A stretch of DNA of 64,000 nt, from contig JAFKAC010000068.1 of the NCBI GenBank assembly GCA_025766275.1, forward strand, positions 1-64,000. The letters run 5' to 3'. This stretch comes from Lactarius indigo. Taxonomy: Eukaryota; Basidiomycota; Agaricomycetes; Russulales; Russulaceae. The notes under the pieces were generated by a model. The model was not told the origin of the DNA. It ran no database searches and saw nothing but the letters and a program-made list of their open reading frames with translations. Of the stretch, positions 1-13,875 are shown piece by piece. The translations under genes were made by a program, and so were the position numbers. Positions within the stretch are counted from its first letter, which is position 1; every line of letters starts with the position of its first letter.

Positions 1-1131
1 CCTTGGCGCCGTTGTGATGAGACCTACAAATCGACCGGTAATGCACGCTAGCACCTCCGCCGATGGTTTTTGATCATGCTGTCAAGGTCTCCATGGTTTA
101 AAGGTATGTACGTACGCACACTGCGATCCATCTTGCTTTTATGTCGTAAGTGTAGACCGTCCTTTTTTCGTACGATATTATATCTACGCACCCCACACCG
201 GCAGTATTTGCTGTAATTCCTGTAGTCACGACAAGTGATCATGACATACAGTAGTAGCTCAAAAGAGTAGGTATTTGCAATTTCCAGGTCAGGACTCTTT
301 GAAAATTCTCCATCGGCTGTCATGGACCACATCGATAGGATGAAGGTGGGTTGTCGTCTTGTTGGGCCGTGGTGGATGATATGATGTAATTCATAACCGT
401 TCTTTCTCAAGCGGGTCGCGATCCAAGGAGGTATGGTCTCCCCTTTTGAGGTCGGGCATGTGCCAGTGGGGGGTTTTTTGCCCGATCTGATTCATTGATC
501 GCCTTTCCCTTCGGGCCGCAAGACCAACCACCGCTTACTCGGGTTCCGTGACCAAAGATATGGCATTCCAAATTTCCATACTGAAGTCCTTGAGTACCTG
601 CGCTCACACAAAGGACCTACAAACTCGAATTCTTGCTTGCATTGACAGTACGACGACTCGCAGGAAGGTGGGAAAACGAGACCAGTTTCAAAGTCGACTT
701 CAACGATTCGGCGACTTGGAACGCAAACGACGTATAGAATCACGAGATATCACTAAATTTATATACGAGACACGAAATCACGTTACGTCGGCAAGGATAA
801 AATAGAGCGTTACAGTATATGAACCCGAGACAAGACTGAGTTCCGCGAGGCAAAAAGAGAAGAGGGCGGCGGGCCTGCCCTGCACAAAGTTGCGCCGCAA
901 TTTCAAGTCCCGAAGACCCTTCACACTCAGCCCCCATACATATTTTAGAAAATTTGAAACTAGACGATATATCAGACCCCAGACGCGGGGCCAGTATTAA
1001 GTACAAAAGTAGAAAGCCGGGAATTAAAAACGGGTGCACCGCCGCTAGGATCCACTCCACGCACTTCACCGACGTGCGGTAGGACTTCATAAATTGTCGC
1101 ATTTTTCCCGGGTGGCGGCGAGCAGGTACGA
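1..1131. other. No confident gene
   Basis: Only short open frames occur here, and the longest minus-strand frame (48-410) begins at a TTG codon, not an ATG. No recognisable domain, clear exon chain or RNA gene was found. The stretch lies beyond the 3' end of the decayed NLR and resembles nothing at the 3' end of the intact paralogue. Confidence 0.5.
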
Positions 1132-4100
1132 TCAGTCCTCCACGTTGACACCTGCGCCGTGATTGAAAAGAATCTGCGCGATCTCGAACTCCTCTCTCTG
1201 CATTGCCAAATAGAACGGGGTTATGTTGTTCTTGTCGCGTGCATTTGCGTCGGCCCCGTACTTCAGTAATAGTTCCACGAGGTCGATGACATCTTGAAAA
1301 TTGTAGACTATGACGCCTTCTGACAGTAGGTGCAATGGGGTCTGGCCCTGAACGTTCATCGCCCTGGGATTTGCTCCATGGCCTAGGAGCGTCCGCGCGA
1401 TCTCGAGCTGCCCTTCGCACGATGCCACATGTAACGGGGTAATGTTGTTCCTGTCTTGTGCATTCGCGTCGGCGCCGCACTTCAGAAATAGCTCTACAAG
1501 GTCGATGAGTTCTTGAGATTGGTATATGCCGTCTGACAATATGTGCAACGGGGTCTGGCCCTGATCATTCGCCACCTTGGGATTTGCTCCATGGCCTAAG
1601 AGTATCCGTATGATCTCGAACTTCCCTTCACGCGCTGCCAATGTAATATGGTTACGTTTTTCTCGTCTTGTGCGTTCACATCAACGCCGCTCTTCAGTAA
1701 TAGATCTAAAAGGTCGAGTTCTCGAAGGCTGGTGCCGTCTCCTGCTGACAGTAAGTGCAACGGGGTCCGGCCCCGATCATCCACCGCGTTAGGATTTGCT
1801 CCATTGCGTAGGAGCATCCGCGCGATCTCTAGCTGCCCTTCACATGCTGCTCCATGTAACGGGGTAATGTTTCTCTTGTCTCGTGCATTCACGTCGGCGC
1901 CACACTTTATAAATAGCTCACAAGATCAGGGATATCTTGAGGATTGTAGATTCCTATTGGCAGCAGGCGCAACGGGGTATGGCCTTGATCGTCCATCGCC
2001 TGGGATTTGCTCCATGGCCTAGGAGCATCCGCACAATCTCGAACTTGCCTCCACGCGATGCCAAATGTAACGGGGTTACGTCGTTCTTGTCTTGTGCATT
2101 CACATCAGCGCCATGCTTCAGTAATAGTCGTGCAAGACTAAGACCACCATTTGGGAAGTCTCTGGAATTTTTTAATAGTGAGTGCAATGGGGTCTGACCC
2201 CTGTTTCTCTTTGCGTTGGGATCCGCTCCGTGGTCCAGGAACAACCGCGCGAGCTCGAACCGGTTTTTGCACGACGCCAAATGTAAGGGTTGCATTGTGA
2301 CGATTTCGTAAACTCACGTCGGCGCCGTGCTCCAGTAGTAGCTGTGCGAGACTGAACCTATCTTGAGGATGGAACTGCCAATGGTCGCTCTCTAACAGTA
2401 GGTGCAATAGTGTCGGGGCCGTGTCGCGGTCGTTAATTATTGCACCGTAATCGAGAAGTACCTGCGCCACCTTAAGCTTCGCAAAATGGCACGCATACCG
2501 TAACGGGGTTGCGTCTTGCATGTCTCGTGCGTTCGCGTCAGCACCGTGTGCAAGTAGCAACCGCACAATGCCGGGATGATTGTCGCAGTTCATAGAAGTC
2601 GCCGGTCCTGACGCCAAATGCAGCGGAGTCTGGCCTTTGTTGTTCCGAGAATGGACGTCTGCTGTATGTTCAAGTAGCACTTCAGCTACCCTGAGTATTC
2701 CGTTATATGCCGCTAGATGGAGGGGAGTACAGAGATCACCCCGCTGGGCATTCACGTCCGCGCCGTATGTGAGTAGAAGCTGCATCGCGTCGACCTGGGA
2801 CGTTTCGACTGCACTGTGCAGTGGAGTTCGATCTCTCTTTCGTACATCGACATTCCCACCGTGTTCAAGCAGGAGCTCCGCAATCCGGATGTGTTTTCTA
2901 AGGAGTGCTGCAAACAGCGGAGGCCCGAAAGTACCTCCGATACCGTTTACATGCTTTGGATGTTTGATGACGAGGTGCTCGACTATGTTTTGGAACCCAT
3001 AATAAGCGGAGTAGTACAAGGGATCAACTCTCCTCGGAGGTACCACCGGAAATAATGGCGAACCCATATTGCGCATCTGGACCCATGCCGAAAATATGGC
3101 TTATCCGGGTCAAAGAGTGACTTCATCCCATCCTCCACGTGCGACGCAACACCCTCGAACTGGGCATGTGAAACCCAGTGTTGGGCCGCATATTTGGCCA
3201 GAGGGAAACTCTTGGCGCCCTTGACGTCGACATGACCATCGAAATGAAGAAGAAATCCGAGGCAAACTCTTGCGAGGATTGTATGCGCCGGTCCTGTAAG
3301 GATGTGATATCGACAGAAATCTCCGGTTGAAGTTGCAAGGCGATTCGACATCAAGAACTCCTTGACGGAAAAATGAGAAAATTGCACGACCTGAGAACCG
3401 TTGTTGTCGACAATGGAGATCAGACTCGAGCACGTGGACAGCACGGCATATTCCTGATCTTTCCACCGCCAGTCCGCATGAAATTTCGGTATGCCTCCTT
3501 CGCTCGTGTCGAAGTCAAACGTGAGGATTTCGGCAAGCTCCTCGACTCGGAGTGGCCGAATGGCGGCCGTGATGCAGTGAAGGAGACGACAGGCATATTC
3601 TCGGTTGTCTTCACTGATACTCTTCAACAGGCGTTCGTATGTCTCATCTAAGCTCTTGGGTAGCTCCTCGAGAACCTGTCGCAAATTTCGTGGGAACGAG
3701 TGCCGCAGTGTCTCCAGCTGGCAGAAGACCCACCGGAACCTGTACAATACATCATAAGAAATCGTTGCACTGAGCATGGAGAAACACCCTTACATTCCGT
3801 CGGCTCTTTCAGAAAGTACCTCGACAACCAGTTTCTTATCCTCATCACGCCATCTCTGCATCTTCCTGTCCGAGTAGACGACAGAGTGTACATAATTGGC
3901 AATATCCTCCTTTTGTCCGTTTTCGTCGTGAATTGAAACAGTGTTCATAGCCAGTGGTTTGAGGACAGTCCTGATGTCGATCTCCGGACGGCTAGTAACA
4001 CATATATGCACGTTCGGAAGATGCTGGCCAACGAGGTCCTCCACGAAGTCGAGAACCATCTCTCGTGGAGTTGGCATTCCAGAACTGTCGGGACACTCAT

Positions 4101-5666
4101 CGAGTGCATCCATGATGATGTAAGTTGGGTGCTCGGCCGCCACATCAAGCACCTCCTTCAGGCAATTCATCAAGGCCTCATCGCTGGGTTGTTGCGCGCC
4201 ATTCCCGTGTGTAGAATAAAGACGGGAGATAATGTTGCGACAAGGGTCCGAGCGGGCGGAGAGTTGAATGAGTAGAGAGGTGAGGACGTTGTGGACGTTT
4301 TGTTTGGTTTCATCTCGAAAGTCGAAGTAGAAATAGGCTAAGTATGCCTCTCCGGCATCGCGCAAAGCCATAATGTGTGTTACGATTGCGGAACTTGTGG
4401 TCAATATGAGTTTCTATGACCAGGGACAGCAAGTGAGAAATGACAAACCAAAGAATGCTCTTCCCTGCGCCAGCTATGTGAAGAGTGTCAGGATATGGAA
4501 TATGAAAGATTACAGAAACTTGCGTTTTCCGTGGACCCACAGGAGAGAAGCCGTTGATTCCCAATTCTTGAATACGTTGCCTTCGAAGAACCACCCGGTT
4601 GTTCCTTTATGATAGGCCTTGCACGCGATGTTGTAGTTGGTCGACGGGTCCGGAGGAGAGAACCATTTGTGAACGCCTTGTTGTATCTGATTCCCTGTGA
4701 CGAGGATAAGCATCTATGATGGAAACGGTAGTGATGGGCGGCTACGTACACTTTACTTCGTCTACGTCGTCCGCTATCTGTTGCATAGTCATCTTGGCTT
4801 TCTTGGTGTCTGGCGGATAAAGGTTAAGTACGAAGTAGGAAACTGGTCAGTAGGCTGCGCACCGTCTTGGAGCTCACTTGTCACCTTGAGAACTTGAGCT
4901 GTCGCCGCCTGATGCTCTTCTCGTATCAGGTTATCTAACCTCTTTAACGAATCCTCAATATCTGTCCTTCCCAATAGTTTCTTGATATATGTTTCTGAAC
5001 AAAATTTGAGCAATCAACTGATAGGTCTAACTTTCAGAAATGACTCACTTGCGCGATTTTGTTCCATCTCTTTCGTTGCAATGGAAAGGATATTCAGTAC
5101 TTCAACCACTACGTTCACCAGTACCTCTGCAAATCCAGTGGCCGACGAAGTCTCGGTATAAACCTTGAGGCGCTTGAAGAAGCCCTCGATGCGGCCAAAG
5201 AGGTCGACGAGCGCGTCATGGCTTGCTCTTACATCCTTTGCCGCCTAAAGAATTTCAGGCATCACTAAAGAATTTACGAAAGGCAATGGCGAAGAATACG
5301 GACAGCTAGGAGGATACCAATTCCAGAAAAGATCACTTTTGCGGGAGGGAACGCCTGCACAAAAATGTGAGAGTGCGCGTCAAGAGTTGGTTTCCAAATA
5401 AGTACCAGGCTGACACCCTCTCCAACAGTCCTGGAAAGCGTATATAGGACATGCACTGATAACCCAATCCCCTCCATCAACCTCCGATCCCCACCCCTAA
5501 ACTGCTCAAACGCGTCTGCCTGACGCTGGAGTATGGCTAGGATGGCATCGATAGAGCTACAGTGTTGCAGCTCAACAGAAAGCGGGTGAGATAGTATATT
5601 TTTCCCAGTCTTCTTCTGGTACTTGCTCAAGGCAGCATCGAGGATTGACTTGAATCGCGAGGACAT
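1132..5666 (-). pseudogene. NACHT-ankyrin NLR, frameshifted paralogue
   Basis: This is a close paralogue of the intact NLR at 32325-36261, in inverted orientation. The start (ATG at 5666), the N-terminal helical region, all upstream introns, the P-loop (PGAGKS) and the Walker B region (IIMDALDE) are preserved and read in frame to about 3095. From there the ankyrin part needs several frame changes, near 3090, 2295, 2005, 1922 and 1644. Each corresponds to one or two bases missing relative to the intact paralogue. Ankyrin motifs (TPLHLAS, LLxHGADVN) continue in successive frames down to the stop at 1132, so the original protein had at least as many repeats as its partner. Fungal NLRs of this type are thought to act as signal-sensing ATPases in non-self recognition. 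As sequenced, this copy could make only an N-terminal/NACHT fragment. Sequencing indels are the alternative explanation. Confidence 0.85.
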
Positions 5667-7204
5667 GGCGCTGGTGAGCGGAGGAGGTCTTTCTCTGTAA
5701 GTGTTTGTGGTCACACACTGGCACGCACAGCCGGCGGCCGGCGGTTCACCTAAGCACAGATAGAACTAACTTAGCGCCCAAGAGCAGGTCCAAGAGTCGC
5801 ACGCTGGTGACCAAGCTGGTGACCCACATATCCCGTAAATTAAGCGCCCATGAGCTTGCCCACACCACTCAGCGATGGTAGACGCGAAGGCGTATCCAAA
5901 TTCATGTCAGTTGTTGACATAAATTGGCTGCCAGTGGCCGACATTACATGGAATTGGAGACTGCCTGGCGGCCCGAATGATCGAAACGTGTCACTGCAGG
6001 AACTACTGCCAGGATCCAAAACGATAGACCTCTCCCCTCGACTTAGCCTTTCTCTGAGCTCTGAATCTAGGGCTGTGTATGGAACGCCGCCAAGTCATCA
6101 CTGCTCAGTGCGTCCCCGTATTGTGTGCCCACGTCGGGCTTGAGTTTTATTACAGTATCATCAATTCAATGCGTCGTTACTCAAGTATCTATGGTTGCTT
6201 GTGTCCCGACTGTGTCCCATGGGTCTGGTTCGTGTATACAAAACTTCGGTTTCTGTGTCGCATTCTTGGTCGCATTCACTTCGCATCTTCTGTTTATGTA
6301 AGTACTTGAAGTAATATTCTCGTCAGACGAAGCCGCGCTACGCGCACTGAACCCGTCCATCGCATCGAATCGATTCTGTCCAGCGTCCAGCGGTGTCGCC
6401 GCGCTCTCACTCTACCTCCTCACACTCTCTACTTGTACTAAACCACATACACATATACCCCCAACAAGGGGGCCTTTTTTTTGAATCTCGACGTGACCAA
6501 CTCCCTATGTGTAGTGCATCCGGCAAATTAAGTTACTTTCTGCTCAGACTTCTCGTATGTGTTTCTTCGTAGAACATCTGGGAGCCATCAGCACAACCCC
6601 GACCTTTTACCGTCCGATAACCGCTCAACTGGCTCAGCTCTCGGCTCAGCAAGGTCTCTTATCCGACTATCTGAGTACTCAATTACAATTTTAGGGGTGT
6701 TCACACAGCAGCCGACACGCACTTGGCACCAACTTCTTCTTCGCGGAGGGATCCGCAAGTTATTACACATCCCTTTGCGTAAATACCAACGCTGCCAGCC
6801 CGATCGACTGGATCATATATCGTTGACGTTAACGATCTCGAACTTGGGCCCAGCCCCCGATTTGATTCTGGGTCGAGGTCGAGGCCTCCGAGCTCGGAGC
6901 CGTAAACTATGGGTGACGAGATGCCGCTTAGTGCTGACGGGGGATCATCAGCACCGTGATTTGTATTCTGCTTGTTGCTAAGGTGGCACTCAGCCGCCAA
7001 CAATTGCTTTTGAAAGCAAACAATAAGCGAAACGTTATCTCACGGCCGATCCTGTATTAGTACCCAGGAATGCTCCCGTGCAGGTTGCCAAGCAATAAAC
7101 ATATACAGTGATAACAAAGAGGGTACAAACAAGCAGGGGTACAAATGCAGGTATATACCTATCCAAATAAAAGTATATCTAGGCGGTGAATCGCGAGTTC
7201 AAGA
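5667..7204. other. Intergenic, no gene seen
   Basis: This lies between the NLR start and the 3' end of the IML2-like gene. Similarity to the upstream region of the second NLR stops about 20 nt before the ATG, so the two NLRs do not share promoters. Short open frames near 5850-6300 and 6559-6981 show no domain or splice support. Confidence 0.5.
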
Positions 7205-9964
7205 TTACCACGCTTCCCAAGTAGTTCTAGTCACCCTACTCTGATTAGAGTCGCTTATTTTCGTCCAGGCTTCGAGCGCCGCAGTAGTGCGCATGTGTAG
7301 TTCATTCTACAGTAACATGATTGATGAGCAAGAGCGGACCAGTCAAGCGTCGTGACAACATACCTCTAAACTGTACTTGCCCTGCGAAACCAGCAGTCGT
7401 GAGGCTGCAGAAAACAAAACAATGCACTATTTACGCACCTTCCGGCCTGCCGCGTTGACCTCGAGATGTTTGCCCGATAGCACAAGGTCAAATTGAGTGC
7501 GCGCGCCATCCTTGTCGCCCATGCCCGCAAGCAAGCGTCCATACTCGAAGTCTAGGCAAAAGCAGGGTAAGTCCGAGTGGTTACGCTCGGGGAGTAAAGT
7601 GGGGTCGCTTACGCGCATGATACACGATATAATGGTCGAGCTCGATCTTGTGTCCGTTCGCAAAGACGGCCTCGAACGCGGCACTAGAACGCTTGGCAGC
7701 TTCCGCCCGCGGAATCGCCACGACCTCGTCCGGGTCCACGAGGGCATCAGGGTCCTTTTAATCCAAAGTCAGATTCAACGGGCGCAGTCCAACCGAGTAT
7801 TTTTGTATTTGTAGCAACGTACGGGTATGCGATGTAGCGCAAGCACACGCCTTCGAGATGTCGCGCCAAACACCAATCGTCCCAATATTCCGCGGTTTTT
7901 CCGTAAGTCTGCGGAGTACCCTCGTACGGCTTCAACTTGGCGAGCGCGGCTTCTACAAGTGGGAGCATCTGTTCCGCGATCACGGAGCGCGGCGCGTGTG
8001 CGATGGCTTGGAAGATGTACGCGAGCTCGAGGGCAGGGAGGAATAGCCGGCCGCCCTGGGCCTCGCATTTGCGCGCCTTGCGCGCGACGAACTTTTCGAG
8101 CGGGATCGATTTTCCGGCGATTCGCTGACGCAGCTTGGGGACTTCTATCATCAGTTTCAGACCCTCCGCTTGATTCTCCTCGCCACCTAATTGCACAAGG
8201 AGGGCCGCGACGCCATAAGCGTAGACCGCCTTGGACCACTGCATCGAATTTTAATTAACGCGTCCGTCCGTCCGAGGATCAGCGCCGACACGTACGGTCG
8301 ATTCTCTATGGAGACTGCGCCAGCACTTGAGGGACTCTTCTATTTCCCAGAGCGCGAGGTTCGACACGGCCATCTCCCAGAATGATACGTGATGCAAATT
8401 GCGATACTGGCTTTGAACATTCATCGCCTTCTGATAAGACGCGATCGCGCGGCCGGGTTGGCTACGGCACAAACTGAGGCGACCCTGCGCGAGAAGGAAG
8501 AAGACACCTGGCCCGAGAGCACGTAAACATGGTGTTAAATTTAGAAACAAGTGGGGCGGAACGTTACCTTCAGGGTAGCGCTTGAGATTCCAGTCAACTA
8601 TTTTCTGTGCCATCATTACGTCGACACCGTCATGCGTGAAACTAGAAAGAAATAGGTGGAATATCAGAAGCGTCATGTCGCATATACTACGTCGCACACC
8701 CTCATCCTCTGTACACACAAATTAGTTACCGTCCCGGGGCGCCCACGCCGCAAATTCGGTGGCGCACCTTGGCTGACAGATGGTCCGGGGGATTCCTTTG
8801 TCCAACCACCGGCCTTTTGCAGAAGCGCAAGTCCAAGATGGCGATCGCCCTTATACCCGAAAAGTTCGACGAGAGTGGCTAGCCTCGTAGGCATGAGGCT
8901 GAGTATGATGTGTGACATCCCTACTCCGAGGTAAACGCCAGATCGGAAGTGTACGTCAACGGACTTGTCCTCCGGTCCGTCACCGCGCGCAAGCGCCTCG
9001 GCGTCCATCTGTTCGAGGTACTTTCCGAGCTGGCGGTACACTTGCATAGTTGACCGCATATTTAGCCTATGAGGATAAGACCTGTTTGTCAAACGAAAAA
9101 AATCGAAGAATGCAGTGGAGGAGTTGCGCACGCTTCCTTGATGAACGCGAGCCAGTCGCCGGAATAGACGATCCCCAATAGGGCCTGGAACCTCAATTAG
9201 TCCCATGCGCGGAGGTTCCTTACAGGGAAAGGCGTACTTTTTCAAACAAGCTCTCTGCATACACCAGCTCGGCGTGACGCTCAACCGTAGTCATGCTCTT
9301 GATCCAGTTGGTGCCAGAAAAGCCGGTTACATAGCCAGCAAGGCGGAAGGGAAGGGAAGCGGCCTTTTTCCGATGTTCGTTCGCGACGACATTTCCGTGC
9401 TTGGTGTGACCGATTGCAGATAGAAGATCCTGTTGCATGCATTGAGTAGCGGAATTTACCAATCCGAGAACAGACACGCACGTCATCTTCATATGACATG
9501 AGCGCCTTGATGCACTGGATCAAGCCGTAGCCTGTAGCGAAATACATGCGTTCCCTAGGACAACGACAGGCGCCGGTCTCAGCGAATCAACGGACACTTG
9601 GAATGGGCTGCGCGCACTTTTTAGGATCACTGGTGTGACAGTATTCCTCGGACTCTACCATGAATGACTTGAGGAACAAGTCTAGCGCATAGGCAACACC
9701 AGATATGTCGTTCAAGGCCGAGGCATGTGTGTACGGCCACGTAACCGCTGGGGGCTCTCCAAGAGAAGATTTCTTGACGGTTTCCAGACTCTGCTTGAGA
9801 GCTTCCGAAGGCAGCGAGGTCGCGGGCGTGCTTGCGCTTGCAGAGAGAGCAGATTGGGATGACGAAGGGTCAGTAAACGGTGAGGGTGGGGTGGTGGGGT
9901 TGCTGGGACCGCGGGGGGCACCAGACGAGGCAGCAGTGGTGAAATTCGGTTGGGCCTCGTCCAT
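7205..9964 (-). CDS. IML2/TTC39-family TPR protein
   Basis: This encodes about 702 aa in 12 exons. The family (Iml2 / tetratricopeptide repeat protein 39) is known from yeast for clearance of inclusion bodies and from animals as TTC39. Family hallmarks are in order: YALDLFLKSFMVESE, YFATGYGLIQC, VERHAELVYAESLFEK, RSGVYLGVGMS, LVELFGYKGDR, DWNLKRYP, QYRNLHHVSFWEMAV, GKSIPLEKFVARKARK and LVLSGKHLEVNAAGRKGKYS. Exons: 9964-9618, 9554-9482, 9429-9238, 9184-9132, 9066-8768, 8708-8568, 8507-8296, 8238-7823, 7754-7613, 7551-7439, 7381-7364, 7306-7205. The first about 60 residues are Ser/Pro/Thr-rich and low complexity. One junction (7823/7754) misses frame by one base with GT-AG ends although the protein similarity resumes at once. 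This may be a base error or a small lesion. The start is the first in-frame ATG; an upstream exon cannot be excluded. Confidence 0.85.
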
Positions 9965-10955
9965 TCTGCCGGGGGATGGATCAGTGGGGACGGTCAAAAA
10001 GATAACCGTTGGCCCTTTCGGTTGGTGTGGGGCTGGCCGTGGCGATCCAGGGCGGGGTCAAGACGCTTCCGAACGGGGAAATCAGCCCGGTGTACTACCA
10101 CTCCCGGTCCGGCAGGTCCGAATTCAACCTTAACCCGCGGGAGTTGAGTGACAAGTGACAGGCAAGGCACCGTGTTCTTGAACACACACACACGATACGA
10201 TCAGTCGATGGAAATCTCTGGCTAGCGATAATCCCATATGTCTATGAGTAGGTAGTACGGGTGGGCGTACCGAATCGGTTTTCTCCTTAATAGACAAGCG
10301 CGCCTTACTGCACCCGTGGCCAATCTGTGGGACCCTGATAGGCGCGCGCTTCTGGCGAGCTTCATATAGATAATTTTTTGACCGCCCCAGTAACCACTAG
10401 CAATTCGAGTCAAGTGGAAGGGCGAGGGCGCACTGCTAGCGGCGGCGCTAGAGTTTGCCAGGCTGCCAAGCCATTTCTGGTATAGAAAGGGTGCATAATT
10501 CAGGTCGCTACCTCCAATACGATAAAGAAATAGCTCCGCAGCTGGAATATTCTCGTCATGAGGGGCGGACTAGCCCACATAGAAGACCGTTGCCACTGGC
10601 AGCAAATGCAACCGTTCCACGGTACAGTTGGACATTGGACATTGCAGCTAGGGTACTTGCGTGCCTGGCTTGGGACAGACGCCGTGGTCAGTAGCGCCCG
10701 GGCCCGTGGAGTAACCGTTAGCTGACACGAGAAAAATTACGATTCTTCCACAATACATTATCAATACAAAAAGTTAGGTGAGGATAATTAGCGGTAAGCC
10801 TGCAATCGTCGCAGGGGAACGAGCATATCAAGGAAATTATGCACACGAAGACAAAGGCGTAAAGAGTCCCTCTTGGTGAAGGCGCAGCAAATAAGCAACT
10901 TGGTATCCAACAATCGAAAAAAAAAAAAAAACGAAAAGAGAGGGGGAGGGGGTTA
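9965..10955. other. Intergenic, promoter side of IML2-like gene
   Basis: This lies between the 5' end of the IML2-like gene and the 3' end of the next minus-strand gene. It contains a short CA run near 10180 and an A-run near 10919. No exon chain or RNA gene is visible. Confidence 0.5.
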
Positions 10956-13875
10956 CTACGCATCCTCATCGTCACCAGCGTCGTCAGTCTCATCCTCGGT
11001 AAAGAGGCTGCCCATATCTCCGAGGTGCAATTCATGCTCCGGTCGCAAGAATAGGCTGCGCGGCGAGCCGGGGCCGTCCGTCGGCGCGCCGGCGGTCGTC
11101 AGCGAAACTGTGCTAGCGGAGCGGCGGGAGCCCGCGGGCTGTTCCTGCAATAACATAGACATGTTCGGCGGCGGCAGCGCAAACACAGATTCAGAGCCAC
11201 TGGCACGCCGTGACCGCGCGACGCGACCGCCATGATAAGTCGAGTCTTCCGCATCCGCATCCTCTAGACGATTCAGGTCCATGACTCTGTTGCTGGGGGT
11301 ATTCGACAAGAGGTGTGCGGGGAGGACCGGCACGGGCGGAGGCCACCGCCGGGAAAGTGCGTCTGAAGAATTTTGGCGCTCGACCCTGCTGAAGACGGAG
11401 CGCGCGAGCGGCTGTTGTGCACGCAGCTGCGCGTGGTGTGCAGCGACGAGTTGAGCCTCAAGATCCTCCACGCGCTTCGTGAGCCTTGAGTTCTCCGTGC
11501 GCAGGGACTGGGCGATATGCTGAGCGTCCGCGAGCGCCGCGAGCAGCGTGCCCGTCTCGGTCGCGTGTTTGTCCTGCATGGCCTGCAGTGCTGCCTGGTG
11601 GCCTTTATGCTGCGGCGAGGGCGTCCGCGACTGTGGGCGTGACATGGAGACCGACGTCGGGGCGGTAGATTCTGCGGAGCGTGTAGTGCGCGGCGCGCCC
11701 GTCGACGTAGACGCCGTCGCGTCTGAGTGCGTCATCGCCCGAGACGCGCTACGCCACGAGCTCGCGACCGAGCCCGCCTCGGACATCGCCAGTCGGCTGG
11801 GGGCGAGCGCACGCTGATCACGGTCGCCGAGGCTCCGCGTGCTCCCAAAGCGAGACGCGCTGTTGCTAGGGTCCCGATCGCGCTCAAGCAAGCCCGCGGC
11901 AGCAAAAGCCTTGACCGTGCGCGGGCCAAGCCATTCGGTGGCGGTCCGTGGTGCAGGCGACGTCACCCTTTCGCTGTTTCCGTTTCCGTTGCCAACGCTG
12001 AGGCTGCGGTTGCGGCTGCGCGGGGTATAACCGAGACGTTCGCGAGCGGTAGGCCGGCCCCCGAGGGCCCCGTCCTCACTGGTGCGTGGACGGTTTAAGC
12101 GATCGGCCGCGGCGCCGAGGGACGATGAGGCGCGAGAAGTGGGCGACGGGGAGTCCCCACTCCAGCCTGTTGGTATTGCCGACGACGACGAAGATGGCAA
12201 TGCAGAACGCAGGAGCCTGGAAGGCCCTGACGTGTGGGCTCCAAAACGTGCAGGAGTGGCAAGGCGAGAGGATGCCACACGACGATGTTGCTCCGTATAG
12301 GTTTGCTGGAGTGATGGTTGTGATTGGAATTCTAAAGGTAAAGGCGAGGCGGGCGAGCGCCTAAGGTATACACCATCACTAGATACCCTGCGCGCTTCGT
12401 CTAATTGAAGGGCCGAATCGGAGGGGGTCCGCGAGAAACTTTCCACGCCCCGATCCCCACGCCCCGTTAGGGCATTATCAGTCGCCGAACGCATGAGACG
12501 GGGTACGAATCTCGATGGTACTGATCGTACGAGGCCTGAATGGGGGGCAGTCGCACGGACCGGTGAGTGTTGGGATCTCGCAGATCCCGTTGCGGAACTG
12601 GGAGAAGCATCAACAGGGGAAGAACCCAAAGGCGAAGGTCGGGACTGAGGGGTGACGGCTCGCGAAGGGGGAAATATCCGCGGGGGGGCAATAGCTGAAG
12701 AGTTCTGATGAATTGGAACCGGTGCAAGTAAATTGCTTGGTTGCCTTCCTCTCACGCGATTGGGGCTGAGCAGCGCAGCAAGATCCGGGTCGAGTGCATC
12801 AAGGTGCAAGCTTTCCTCAGGCTCCACTTCAGCGTAACCCTCGTGCGCTTCTCGACGATTCCGACTAGCGGGGCGGCTATCAGTCAGATCCTCAACAACC
12901 ACTCCAGTGAGCCAACCATTAGTGGAAGGTTTCTCCTTCAATGCGTGCATGACTTCCTCTTTTAATTGCGAGGTGGATAGGTCCAGCACAGAGGTATCAG
13001 GGGCCACGACTTCATTGTCATCTGTCCCAGGTGATGGGGGAGACGCTCCGGGACCAGAGGAATACCGATTTCCAGAAATGTCGGTAATGTGTGATTCGTC
13101 CAAAGCAGGGAGGTGCTTCGATAAGCCCGAGAGGTCAGACTCCAGTATCGTCGACAGTTCTGAACTAAGTGGGGGCTCGGGGTTGAAAATGACGACCGGC
13201 GGTCCTAAAACGGGAAGGAAAATGGGTTCATTTCGCAGACCCCAGTGCGCAAGTGACTTCACACGTACCTAATTCTCCATCCAAGGGTGACCCAGATAGA
13301 GGAGTTGGAACGGGCGAGTCATGGGCGTCGGCGCTACTGGAGGCGTCACGAGTGCGCTCTGGACTGGCCTGGCGAGGGGGAGATGGCGCGATAGAGATCA
13401 CAGCCCCATCGCTATCGTCTGCCGGGCGCGAAAACTGGCTGGAATTCTTCCGTTCTATGGTTGTGCTGGAACGTCGAACTGGTGCAAAACTGGCGAAGGG
13501 GCTCCTTGACGGTCCGGAAGTGGCCGTGCCCGAAGCAGGTTTTCCGGACCCAAACGGAAGGAGGTTTCGAAGGGTGCGCAAAGAAGGCAAGGAAGAACCG
13601 CCCGACCCATGTGTTGAAAGTGCTTGGGGGGAATGTGGTGGGGCTTGTTGTGACGGAGGACCGCTTCCTGAGGGCGTTCTGTTTGGGGGCACCAGGCCGA
13701 GTTGGGGAACCGACAAAGAACTTGGGAGGGAGCTGCTGAGAGCTGGGTTCCGCGCAGATTTTGGAGAGAGCAAGGGAATGAAAGAGGGTGGCTGGGGTAT
13801 CCTCGACTGTCCCCGTAAATCTGCCGTTTTTGCCCCGCCGGGCGATGTTCGAACACTGAGCGTGGTGACCTCCAT
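10956..13875 (-). CDS. Disordered coiled-coil protein, unknown function
   Basis: Two exons (13875-13269 and 13204-10956) joined by a 64-nt GT-AG intron give a 951-aa protein. I do not recognise the family. Most of the chain is Ser/Pro/Arg-rich and looks disordered. One strongly predicted coiled coil runs from about residue 735 to 800 (HQAALQAMQDKHATETGTLL followed by a leucine/glutamate heptad pattern). The C-terminus is very acidic (ends in a DDAGDDEDA tail). Such a layout is common in cytoskeletal or polarity scaffolds of fungi, but nothing here proves that. Without the intron the first exon runs into a different frame, and spliced phase is exact, which supports the model. Confidence 0.7.

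Noticed and set aside
48..410. 120-codon minus-strand frame at the window start
   Set aside because: It starts at TTG, has no recognisable motif and no matching splice neighbours.
6457..6484. CCCCC/GGGGG hairpin followed by a T-run, like a bacterial terminator
   Set aside because: The window is eukaryotic and no transcript end is expected there; a chance structure is simpler.
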